Part shown: positions 18,131-26,450 of the stretch, piece after piece
How positions within the stretch are numbered: position 1 is the first letter of the stretch
Layout of the letters: each line of letters begins with the position of its first letter
NCBI GenBank assembly: GCA_003427395.1
Contig: BFEA01000030.1
Location: 463,564-490,301, forward strand
DNA length: 26,738 bases
Direction: 5' to 3'
Source of the DNA: Chara braunii
Taxonomy: Eukaryota > Streptophyta > Charophyceae > Charales > Characeae
The notes under the pieces: generated by a model
Told to the model about the DNA's origin: nothing
The model's input: the letters and a program-made list of their open reading frames with translations, nothing else
Databases searched by the model: none
Program-made: the position numbers and the translations under genes

Positions 18131-18418
18131 CTCAGCCCAATGCTCTAGGTGATAGTGAAAGTCGGCCTTCTCAGACTCCTCCCAAGGCTCAACATGCAAA
18201 ATATGACAAGCAGTAACCTTGGAATCAGCAGAAGTTAGGGTTTCAAGGGAAGATTGTTGGATCGAGACTTGTTCCTCAGGAAATGCTTTAGGTGATAGTG
18301 AAAGTCGATCTTCTCAGACTCCTCCCAAGGCTCAACATACAAAACATGACAAGCATTAGCCTTGGAATCGGGAAAAATTGGGGCTTCAAGGGAAAACTGT
18401 TGGATTGTGACTTGATCC
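18131..18418. repeat. 144-bp imperfect tandem duplication at the gag-protease junction
   Basis: Units 18131-18274 and 18275-18418 share TAGGTGATAGTGAAAGTCG, TCTCAGACTCCTCCCAAGGC and many other blocks, with perhaps 15-20% differences. The unit is exactly 48 codons, so peptide EPWEESEKxDFHYHL occurs twice. The divergence suggests it predates this insertion and may be a feature of the family. Confidence 0.85.
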
Positions 18419-18479
18419 TTGGGAGAACTATCACTGACCGGTTCAGACTCCCTTGTTGTAGAGTGTGTTGATGAACCCT

Positions 18480-20186
18480 CTACGCCTGATTCAGATTTTC
18501 CTGCAGCCGAAAGCATCCTTGGACCGTATGATTAGTTTTATGGAAATGAAGGCAACCTCGTCTCTTTAATCTAGCCTTCCATTCAACCTCACTGATCCGG
18601 AAGTGAACCCAAGGCTTAGTACTTGTATCCTCAGGATTGGCTGGGATTTCGGCTCCCTTAGGGAGTGAGACGAAGTTCCTTACTGAGTTCCGATTTTGGT
18701 TTCCCTTACCATGGGCAGTCTTTTTGAAGGCATTGATTTTTTCCTCTTCGTTATTGATCTCGGTTTCTTGGGTTGAAAAGTAGGCTGTATCAGCATCCTG
18801 TTCTTGGTCGTCGCCAAGAGTGGGGTCATCTCCTTCCGCCTCCCCTTCCACCTCCAACAAGTCAAGTGCGACAAGACGGTTGCTGCAACAAAATCGTCTC
18901 CAGACAAAGGTCTTTTTGTTGCTTGTTGTGGTAATAAGGTCTCCTGCCTCGAGACTGACTACATCCTTCATCAAGAAAAACCAACAAGTATAACGAAAAA
19001 AATCCCTGCCTAGGCGATTTGTGAACGTGGTGGGAACCGTGCCTTCGACAACATCCAAGCACGATTGCGCTGTCAGTTCCAATCTTGGTATCGCAAAAAG
19101 TTTGCTGCCATGCAACTGCAATTTGTGCATGGTGCCCCGCCACTTGCTACGCTTAAGATCGTCGAGTTGGATCCTTACTCTAGTTGAATCATGTGGGTCA
19201 TTGTACTACGCAATTAGTATCTCTTCGAGAGCGGCTGTTGGGGTGAATTTAAGTCAGTCCATTAGATCGATCTTTGGATAACCAGCTTGTATAGCTTGAC
19301 TTCTAGGAAGCCCCTTACGACAGCCTCGACGTTTGTCCCTAGGATCAAGGAATGAGGCTCACTCTTTGAGTGCCCTGTACCTCAAAGTAAGTTCTCATGG
19401 AGTTGATCCAGGACTCAACATCTTCCTTGCTATGATATATCTTCCTTGCTATCGTATCTGAACGGTATCATCACCGCTTTTCTGTCCATGTACGGATTGC
19501 TATAGTTGGGACCAGCCATTGCTGGGTCTGATCTCATGGCTGCAGCAGTTGTAGAATTTTATGCGCTGTCACTTGTAGCGGCTGCGGAATCTGCACATGT
19601 TGCAGGTCCTAAAAGACTTGTCACCAAACTCAACGAAGAAGAATAAGAAGAGGAAGTGGTATGGAGAGGTGCAAAGGTAGAACGATAAGCAACAAGAGGT
19701 AGGGGAAGAGAAGGTAGGGGAAGAGAAGGTAGGGGAAGAGAACTTGAGATTTTGGCCTGATGCATGATTGTCATTTGTTGTATCTTCCTTGATCATATCT
19801 GCCATTTGAGTACGCAGCCAACTCATCTCGTCGAGTAGTTGAGACTTTACACTCGAAAACTCGTTGAGCAAATGGCAATCTATCAGGGCACGGACGTACT
19901 TGACCAATTTTTTCTTCACATCTGCATCAGACATGGTTAAGACTGTTTTGAAGACGGCCTCAAGACCTTCAGCGGTTGCTTTCCGCTTAGCCTCTTCCTC
20001 CTCCTCCTTGGCCATTTCTTTCTGGTAGAGGGTCTGGTACAGTGGTTTATCCTCGTCATCCGCTGCATCCATTTGAGCCTTTAGAATCTCAGAAAGTTTG
20101 GTCGGTGCCATGTTGGAACTACTAGATCCTTCAGTTGCCACGGCCTCTCTCTCTCTTCTCTCTTGTCCATGCGTCGTGACGGGCAT
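18480..20186 (-). pseudogene. Gag polyprotein remnant
   Basis: The first frame (20186-19569) begins MPVTTHGQERREREAVA and is charged and helical (KEMAKEEEEEAKRKA), with a coiled-coil look. After stops and frame changes the capsid part is recognisable (RKAVMIPFRYDSKED at about 19500-19440, then SWINSMRTYFEVQGT). The last frame (19130-18480) carries LELTAQSCLDVVEGTVP, RLGRDFFRY and, at about residues 193-206, a zinc knuckle with spacing C-x2-C-x4-H-x4-C in which the second C is F (CLHFHKTNHTVQGC). Gag forms the particle and its knuckle binds genomic RNA. At least four breaks make it non-coding, including a 19-base tandem duplication at 19421-19458 that shifts the frame. Confidence 0.8.
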
Positions 20187-21510
20187 AAAATGAGCTTCGG
20201 TAAAAGAAACAAACTGAAAAGCACAAGAAGAGAAGGTAGAACTCCTAGCCGGAATGACAAAATATTTGGACTAGACAACAACCAACAAAAAAATAAAATA
20301 AAGATAATTCAAAAGAGAGTTATGACTTCGCGTTTTAGTCTAGTCAGACCAAGTACAAGATCCCCTCGAGCCTAATCCGATCGGCACCCTCAAAGTACAG
20401 CAAATTAGACTACAAGTTACGACATACAACAATGGAGAATTGAGTGGTGTATAAGATGCAGGTCAAGCATCGTATTGTGTGTCATCAGTCCTCAAATCAT
20501 CTCAGCCGAGACCCCTCGGCAGCGAGTGCTCTAATCAAAAAGAAAAGCAACGAATTCCAGACAGAAAAGAGAGCGACACTACGTCAACAAATTTGAGTCC
20601 AAACGGTCATTCTTCTTTGGGCCTAGCCCCACTGAGTCCCTATGGGTCCCATGTAGGCCGCGACCAAGTCCCAACCAAGAAGAGTACCACAGGGTGCTAC
20701 TTTCTACCTCTACCGTAGTCAAAAACGAATTTCAACTTTAAGAGATAACCTACATACTAGTAGACTACATCCATTCAGATTCAAAAGACCAAGCACTGTA
20801 GAAAGATATGGCATTCAAAGCAAGATACTTCATCTCTCCATCCATCAGGTCAATAAGCAGTTTGCACACCAATGCACACAACCAAGACTTCAGAGGAGTA
20901 GGAAAAAGACCCAGAAATACCCCAAGAAGACAAATAATACCATGCATGCACACATGGGCAACCCTTGGGTGCACGACACTTACCTGAGTGGCCCGGACTC
21001 TGAGATGCAGTATAACTCACCCCCCTTCATCATATGGTCTCCCCAACCCTATTCACTACCTCTACACTAGTGTCCTATCATGTAGGAGAGTCTGACTCCA
21101 ACACCAAAGTGCAACGCCGGATCCCCCGCCGATGTTGAAGAACAAAGTAACAACTTGCAGTCTGTAAATGCAGAATGGCTACCTCCCTCAAGATCGCCTA
21201 CTTGAGGGAGGCCCTTAAGTCACCAAGTGTCTCCCTTAGGTCAGATTCCAGGTGCGCGTGCCTCTCACTGTCGCCTCTATCAAATTGTCGCATGAAGTCC
21301 TCGTAATGTGTCTCGCCACCACAAGCTCACTCTCAATCAACATGGTCAGGTTCAATGTCGACCCAACACGACCTAACCAGGTGGGGGCAACTTCCCCAAT
21401 CCACGCTGGCCCACTTCCCACTTCAGACCAACCCTAACCCTAAGTGGTCAGCCCTAACCACTTAGGTTAGGGTTAGGGTGTATAAGTCAACTCTCACGAC
21501 CAAGTAGAAT
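20187..21510 (-). other. Retroelement 5' leader, non-coding
   Basis: About 1.3 kb separates the primer site from the first gag frame, long for a leader. It has no recognisable protein. It carries a perfect 11-bp hairpin (21182-21192 and 21201-21211, CCTCCCTCAAG with its complement, 8-base loop) and a telomere-repeat-like hairpin at 21431-21479. Both lie where packaging or dimerisation structures sit in retroelement RNAs, but that role is only inferred. Confidence 0.6.
21431..21479. repeat. TTAGGG-type repeats arranged as a hairpin
   Basis: Left arm ACCCTAACCCTAAGTGGT (21431-21448) pairs with 21457-21479, which reads ACCACTTAGG followed by TTAGGGTTAGGGT. One arm has five extra bases, so the stem is 18 bp with a bulge, and the loop is CAGCCCTA. 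It lies about 32 bases from the primer binding site. Confidence 0.85.
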
Positions 21511-21524
21511 CTGCTTTGATACCA
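21511..21524 (-). other. Primer binding site, initiator tRNA-Met type
   Basis: On the minus strand, one base after the 5' LTR end, the sequence reads TGGTATCAAAGCAG. The 3' end of plant initiator tRNA-Met is complementary to TGGTATCAGAGC, so the first eight bases match exactly and AGC follows with one change. Position next to the LTR supports the call. Confidence 0.85.
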
Positions 21525-21525
21525 A

Positions 21526-23009
21526 TGTTATGATCCTGGCCAATTTCGAAGTACACATTCATCAGAAAGTACAACGCCATCCAATTGCAAAAAAGAAATG
21601 AATGAACTTGAGAGGAGAGAGAGCGAAAGAAGGAGAAGAAGAAGAAAGAAAGAAAGAAAGAAGAAGATGATGTACACCAGCATAGACCAATGATAATGCT
21701 CTTCTTCTTCGCCAACCACTCTCCTCCTCTTTATCTCCTTTCCCTCTTATTCAAACAAGAAGTAATAATAATAATAATGTTGAATGGCTGAACCAGAATC
21801 AATGTCCGATTCCCTCTTCTACTGCAGGTATCACTTGAGGTCCACCATAGCCATGGTCACCCTTCTTCCTCCTTTCACGGCCGAGGCTATGGCGGACTAC
21901 CAGGGCATCGCCCTGCTGTGCAAAGGACAACACAAAGCAGCTATGGCTGCTCTAGCTCAGGCCGCCATGCATAACTCTGCCTCAAAGTTTCTTGGTGTAG
22001 CTCTAACCCAACTGGGGCCTTCCTGCGGCAGCGCCCACCAAAATGATGAAGATGGCAACCACCCTAGCCAGGTAAGTACCTTTGGCGCTCCCCCCTTCCT
22101 TGTCCTTATCTCCCTCCTCCTGCTGTCCTTGCTCCTTCCCCAGCAGCGCAGCACTTGTGCTAGCGCTGCTCCAGCCAGCGCTCCAACCAATGTGTCACCA
22201 AACTTGTACACCAACAATGACGAGGAGCACTTCGCTCCTCCTGGAGATATAGCGGCCCGCTTGCCTCTTGGCGAGTGACTTCCTAGGCCGCGTGGCCTCT
22301 CCTCCCTTTCGGAGAGAAACATAATTGCAAACTCTGATATGGCCCGTACAGGCCCTAGACTCAGACTGGTTGGACTGGTACCCGCCTAGACCTAGCCTAC
22401 AACTACTGGGCCTCTAAAAATGCCAACTTTTTCTTCTTCTGCTCGACCTCGAGTACCCGGCACATCTACCTCTACCTGGTGTGGTACCGGCCTACCTGCT
22501 ACTTGAGTGTTTTCCGCTGCTCTAAGCATCACGGGCCTCTTTCCCCGCCGCTTGAGTGTTTTCCCCCGCTGCAACCCTCAATGTCACAGCCACAGGTAAG
22601 TACCGGTCCTTCAGGCCTTCCGAACGAACAACTGCCCTTGCGGGTCACACATGTACTCAAGCCGACAGCCTCGGCGACAGGCACTCAGACGCAGATCAGC
22701 AAGCAGGCACACACTCAGACTTAGAAAACTGAGCAACAAGCGGGAAAACTCAACAAGGCATACATTCCATTGGCAAACAATCAGAAATCAGCTATGTGTC
22801 TCAGTCCGTGTTTTTTTAGGGTCACACACCACATGTACTCAAGCCGACAGTCTCGGCGACAGGCACTCAGACGCAGATCAGCAAGCACGCACACACTCAG
22901 ACTTAAAAAACTGAGCAACAAGCGGGAAAACTCAGCAAGGCATACATTCCATTGGCAAACACTCAGAAATCAGCTGTGTGTCTCAGTCCGTGTTTGGCAC
23001 GTCATTACA
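21526..23009 (-). repeat. 5' LTR of the gypsy element (right copy, 1484 bp)
   Basis: Full-length match to the left LTR plus a tandem duplication: 22642-22818 and 22819-about 22994 are near-identical units of 177 bases, starting GGGTCACAC and ending CAGTCCGTGTTT. The size difference between LTRs (174) agrees. Because the element reads leftwards, the duplication is at the outer end of U3, where promoter elements sit. Confidence 0.95.
21784..22278 (+). CDS. Antisense open frame inside the 5' LTR, unknown product
   Basis: This 164-codon frame corresponds to 13209-13706 in the other LTR and starts with the same MAEPESMSDSLFYCRYH. It retains the hydrophobic run FLVLISLLLLSLLLP and the end RLPLGE. 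No family is recognised. See the other copy for reasons to doubt it. Confidence 0.3.
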   Translation: MAEPESMSDSLFYCRYHLRSTIAMVTLLPPFTAEAMADYQGIALLCKGQHKAAMAALAQAAMHNSASKFLGVALTQLGPSCGSAHQNDEDGNHPSQVSTFGAPPFLVLISLLLLSLLLPQQRSTCASAAPASAPTNVSPNLYTNNDEEHFAPPGDIAARLPLGE

Positions 23010-23067
23010 AAGAAGAAGAAGAAGAAGAAGAAGAAGAAGAAGAAGAAGAAGAAGAAGAAGAAGAAGG
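23010..23067. repeat. GAA microsatellite, right half of the retrotransposon target
   Basis: About 19 AAG/GAA triplets directly follow the right LTR end. The first five bases, AAGAA (23010-23014), are the right copy of the target duplication. Confidence 0.95.
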
Positions 23068-23182
23068 ATATTCCATCGCCACAGGCTCGGAATCATCCAC
23101 GAGCAACAGTGCTGCCACCATCATCGTCAAAGTCGTCATCATCTTAGTGCTTCTTGGGTTAAGAAGTGCATCCGTCAGATGA

Positions 23183-23345
23183 CTTTTTTGTTTTTTGTTT
23201 TTTGGATAAAAAGTCAAAAAACGAATTTTATTACACGAGAAACAGGGGAGGCCTGGAATCCCTCCACAAACAACCCCGAATTCTATTACCCAACTTCGGT
23301 GCAGAGACCGAGGAATATCTACTAACAGAAAACAGAGGGCTTCCC
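23183..23345 (-). mobile_element. 3' end of a LINE-like retroposon, 5' truncated
   Basis: Read on the minus strand it ends GTGTAATAAAATTCG (with an AATAAA signal), then an A-rich tail of A runs broken by C and G (23186-23220). Upstream blocks CTGCACC, TGGGTAAT, GGTTGT, GTGGAGGGATTCC and GGCCTC occur in the same order in the element at 25791-26131, so both belong to one family. The 5' limit and target duplication were not found. It is a different family from the LINE at 560-5995 as far as I can see. Confidence 0.55.
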
Positions 23346-23755
23346 ACCAACACAACCTTCAAAAGAAAATGATAATTAAAAAAAAAGAAAAGAAACAGGT
23401 CATATGCCTCCGGCCAATCGATGGAGCCAAAACACCTGCCAAAACAAAAAAAAAAGAAAACGCCAACGCAAACAATGTATCTGTCATCCCCGGGATGAAC
23501 TCAGCAAAGTGCGCCGATTCCCCTGTTCAATCCGTTGACCGATCACCGTCGGCCCCCGAACAGAATGCACTTGAAAATGAATGTATATAAGCTATCTGTG
23601 CGGTCCGGTGCAGCCAAAACGAGGGTGCGTTGTCTTCGGGGGAAGACGGTAGGGCTTTGACTTTGAGCCTTCATCCAGAAGCAGGTCAAGCGCGCCAAGC
23701 CCGGCAAGAAACTCTTCGTCGTCAGCATGGGAAAAATTCATCGCCCAAACCGATC
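23346..23755. other. Stretch with no recognised gene
   Basis: On the minus strand 23740-23600 reads ADDEEFLAGLGALDLLLDEG and then a basic Pro/Thr-rich stretch before a stop. This looks protein-like, possibly a remnant of coding sequence from the retroposon at 23183-23345 or of an unrelated gene, but I recognise no family. Confidence 0.35.
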
Positions 23756-23828
23756 AGCACCAGTTTTTTTCTTTTTTTTTAAGCACCAGGTTTTCATAAA
23801 ATTCTCAGGAAAAAAAAAAAAAAAAATT

Positions 23829-23925
23829 CCCAACCGAAGTTGCCTCAATGGCAGACACGTGGAACTACTGGTACGAAACAGGTCACCAGTTCAGAGACCA
23901 AAAAAAAAAAAAAAAAAAAAAAAAA
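23829..23925 (+). mobile_element. tRNA-like sequence with a poly(A) tail, possible short SINE
   Basis: A box-A-like stretch TTGCCTCAATGGCAGA (about 23839) is followed about 40 bases on by AGGTCACCAGTTCAGAGACC, which resembles a tRNA T-arm and box B with one extra A, and then a pure A run (about 23901-23925). The size and tail suggest a retroposed tRNA-like RNA. The same AGGTCRCCAGTTC block occurs in the SINE at 25381-25645. Confidence 0.35.
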
Positions 23926-24111
23926 TCGAACTCGTAAATAATTAAAATAAATAGAAGAAAAAAAAAGGGGGGGGGGGGGAACAGATACAAACATGGGGAA
24001 CAAAAAAGAAAAAAAGAAAAAAAAAAAAGGAGTTCGAATTCGTATGGGCTAGATTAGGATGGACGGTTGTGTGTGACTCTAAGCGAAGCTGAGTAATGCT
24101 CCCGCCAGCTA

Positions 24112-24205
24112 GCAAAGAGAATTAAATGAAGCTCCTGAATCTGGACGTATTTTGAGAAGAGATGCAGAAAAGCAGTTCAATCTCAATTTTCTGCACCTTC
24201 CAGGC
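24112..24205 (+). repeat. Diverged copy of the hairpin segment found at 25961-26055
   Basis: Both stretches share TAGCAAAGAG, TCCTGAATCTGGACGT, AGAGATGC, GCAGTTCAATCTC and TCTGCACCTT in the same order and spacing. The copy here lacks the second pairing arm, so it could not fold in the same way. Confidence 0.8.
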
Positions 24206-24400
24206 AGATTTGGCCGGCCCGTGCGCACACGGCCAATTTGAAACAGCCTAGCTCTTGCTCCCAGATTATGTTTAACTTCAAAATTCAAATTGTTAGCAGA
24301 AAAACAAAAAAACAAAAAACAAAAAAAATCAATTTGACAACTTATGTCGGCGAATTACTAAAAATAGAAACACTGCATACATTCCAGCAGGGTCACCAGC

Positions 24401-24436
24401 CCCGTACGTACGGAGGTCTGCCTCCGTACGTACGGG
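24401..24436. repeat. Perfect 16-bp palindrome in the hAT-like subterminal region
   Basis: CCCGTACGTACGGAGG (24401-24416) and its exact complement (24421-24436) flank a 4-base loop TCTG. Each arm itself contains the self-complementary CGTACGTACG. Confidence 0.95.
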
Positions 24437-24544
24437 CGTTCGGGGTCCCGTACGGGGTCCGAACCCGACTTCGTTCGGCCCCCGCCAAAAAATATTTTGG
24501 GGCCTAAAAATAATTATTGTTTTCTGATTTTTTTTCTGTGAGCT

Positions 24545-24842
24545 CTCTATGACGTGATGTACACGTCTGTAAATTTTCAAGTCATTTGGCTAAGTTAAAT
24601 AAGAATTAAAAATCGCCAAAGATGGCGGTGTCAAAACATGCTCGCCCACGTATTTTTTCACTTTTTACTTTTTGTTTTCACTTTAGTTCGGGGTCTAAAC
24701 AATTTTATTATTTTTTGAAACTTTTTGAGTGGTTTTTGCATTATGTGAAGTACACATCTGTAAATTTTCAGGGCATTTAGCTATGCCAAAAAAAAATGAA
24801 AAATCGCCAAAGATGGCGGTGTCGAAAACATGCTCGCCCACT
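24545..24842. repeat. Internal duplication in the hAT-like element, unit about 190 bp apart
   Basis: CTGTAAATTTTCA, GCATTT/TCATTTGGCTA-like sequence and AAAAATCGCCAAAGATGGCG followed by ACATGCTCGCCCAC occur twice, at about 24568-24650 and 24758-24842. The stretches in between are AT-rich and differ. Confidence 0.8.
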
Positions 24843-25380
24843 CACTAAATTTAATTCTCTTTTTATTTTTATTTATTTATATTTATTTTTATTATTAGTA
24901 TTTATTTTCCGTATTTTATTTTTATTTCAAATTTGGTAAGGAATTCGGATGTAATGCTCAGGCAAATCTTGTTTAATTTATTTTTCTCCATAACATATCT
25001 TTTTTTCAGATTTTTTTGATGACTTTTTTTGTTTTTTTTTTTGGCTCCGCGTTCGGCCCGAACGGCCGAACGCATCCCCAAGGGGTCCCATACGTTCGGG
25101 CGTTCGGGTTCGGGCGTTCGGCCCGTCCCGAACGCCTGTTACCCTGCATTCCAGCAAATATCCCTGCCATACATCTTCGGTAATTCTCTCCTTGCAATAA
25201 TAATAATAAATTAATAATATTAATAATAATATAGTAACAATTACTGTTCAAACACAGACCTGAGTTCGACTTCCGACGGAAGCCGGTCACTCGGTCCTCG
25301 TATCTCCTCCGTACTACCCCATGGTTGAGATTTCATTTTTTTTTTTAATTATTATTTTTATTTTATTATTTTATTTTATT

Positions 25381-25645
25381 TTATTCTTCTTCTTCTTTTT
25401 TTTTTTCTTTCTTTTTTTTTCTCTTTTTGGAGATTTCATTTTTAATCATCTCCACTGGAGCTTTCAGTCGCGCAGCCATCCCCACCCAGCTTTCAGTCAT
25501 TGTGTACACCTCCGCTAACCTGTGTGCGCTGTGGTTATAGATCCGTACATCTGGGCCGAAGGTCCTCCCTCGTGCGCACCTGCACGGATTCGAACTGGCG
25601 ACCTCGGCCTCAAACAAGAGCCACCTCTGGTAAACTTTGCGTACG
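25381..25645 (-). mobile_element. tRNA-derived SINE
   Basis: On the minus strand AGGTCGCCAGTTCGAATCC (about 25589-25607) is a good tRNA T-arm with box B (GTTCGAATCC), preceded about 28 bases upstream by a weak box A (TGGCTCTTGTTTGAGG). A tRNA-unrelated body of about 150 bases follows, and then an A-rich tail (the T-rich tract 25381-25431 on the plus strand). SINEs are transcribed by RNA polymerase III from these internal boxes and moved by LINE enzymes. Target duplication is unclear, though GAGATTTCATTTTT flanks the T-rich tract at 25326 and 25432. Confidence 0.6.
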
Positions 25646-25789
25646 GTAAACATTGCGTGCTGTGTCTATCAACAAGTTATACTTTTTTTTTTTTCTTTTC
25701 CCCCTAGTTATACTAATTTGCTGTCAATCTATCTCTCACTATAATCATGATGATGTGGTCATGAGTAGTGTTGTGTTCACCTGATTGGT

Positions 25790-25790
<1 letters not shown>

Positions 25791-25826
<36 letters not shown>

Positions 25827-26131
25827 GAAAGAGGATCCATTCATTGCAAACAGAAAAGGGACGAGGCCGGGAAACCCTCCACATTGAGTCCACAACCCAA
25901 CCCAGAGAAAACCTGGTACCATTACCCAGTTTAGGTGCAGGCGTCGGGGTACGTCCCATTAGCAAAGAGGGTTGGATAAGTATCCTGAATCTGGACGTGT
26001 GCGTAAGCAGAGATGCGGAAACGCAGTTCAATCTCGACATTCTGCACCTTTCCACAAACAAGTCCAGATTCAGGTGTTCCATCCAATCCTCTTTGCTAGT
26101 GGGACCTAGACCCAGAAGCAGAAATCGCCAA
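25791..26131 (-). mobile_element. 5'-truncated retroposon (LINE or SINE) with 13-bp target duplication
   Basis: The element is read right to left and ends in a 31-A tail (25792-25822 as T), preceded by GCAATGAATGGATCC. Flanks CACCTGATTGGTG at 25778-25790 and 26132-26144 are a perfect 13-bp target duplication, typical of target-primed reverse transcription. The 3' half shares ordered blocks with 23183-23345. The 5' half contains a long inverted repeat (25954-26104). No coding motif is present, so it is either a short LINE end or a family of SINE size (341 bp). Confidence 0.85.
25954..26104. repeat. Inverted repeat with 43-base arms inside the retroposon
   Basis: Arms 25954-25996 and 26062-26104 pair over most of their length (TAGCAAAGAG, ATTGGAT and CCTGAATCTGGAC with complements), leaving a 65-base loop. 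The RNA of this element would start with a strong stem-loop. Confidence 0.85.
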
Positions 26132-26147
26132 CACCTGATTGGTGTTT

Positions 26148-26170
26148 CACCAAATCTACCTCGACAACTG

Positions 26171-26219
<49 letters not shown>

Positions 26220-26450
26220 ACTACATCGACTACTTTGATACTCACCAAAGCTTCTTCATACTCTCACCGAATCTATCCCGAGGACTTTGATACTCACCAA
26301 ATCTTCCCAAAAAAAAATTCTCAAAAAAATAAATAAAATTAAATTTAAAAAAATCACCAAATCTATCTCGACTACTTTGATACTCACCCAATCAACAATC
26401 AACCTCGACTGCTTTGATACTGGCCAAATCTACCTCAGGGCATACTCACA
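26148..26450. repeat. Degenerate tandem repeat, unit about 30 bases, with a 48-A run
   Basis: TCACCAAATCTACCTCGAC and CTACTTTGATAC recur with changes at about 26148, 26224, 26264, 26290, 26355 and 26400-26440. A pure run of 48 A (26171-26218) interrupts the array after its first unit, and an A-rich patch (26307-26353) lies within it. Confidence 0.75.

Larger units (their letters stand above)
12954..23009 (-). mobile_element. Ty3/gypsy LTR retrotransposon (chromovirus-like), complete but dead
   Basis: Two long terminal repeats bound a 7.26-kb interior in gypsy order on the minus strand: leader, gag, protease, RT, RNase H, integrase, chromodomain. The ends read TGTTATGA at 12954 and TCATTACA at 23009 (TG..CA). 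Flanks AAGAA (12949-12953 and 23010-23014) form a 5-bp target duplication. An initiator-tRNA-Met-type primer site abuts the right (5') LTR and a polypurine tract abuts the left (3') LTR. LTRs differ by an estimated 5-10% by eye, so insertion is old. The coding part has many stops and frameshifts, lost active-site residues and a nested MITE. The element cannot move on its own. Confidence 0.95.
24388..25146. mobile_element. Non-autonomous hAT-like DNA transposon, 759 bp
   Basis: The ends read CAGGGTCACC (left) and GGTAACAG..-type complement GTTACCCTG (right), that is CAGGGT termini as in many hAT elements. Flanks CATTCCAG at 24380-24387 and 25147-25154 form a perfect 8-bp target duplication, the hAT length. 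Both subterminal regions are packed with TTCGGGCG/GTTCGGCC motifs in both directions, which in hAT elements serve as transposase-binding sites. The interior has no transposase and contains a duplicated block (about 24555-24650 and 24745-24842). It would depend on an enzyme from elsewhere. Confidence 0.85.

Noticed and set aside
21431-21479. True telomere or subtelomere end
   Set aside because: Only a few TTAGGG units occur, arranged as a hairpin inside a retroelement leader, with normal sequence on both sides.
22978-23355. Arg/Glu/Ser homopolymer frames over the GAA repeat
   Set aside because: Simple translation of the GAA microsatellite with LTR and flank sequence on either side.
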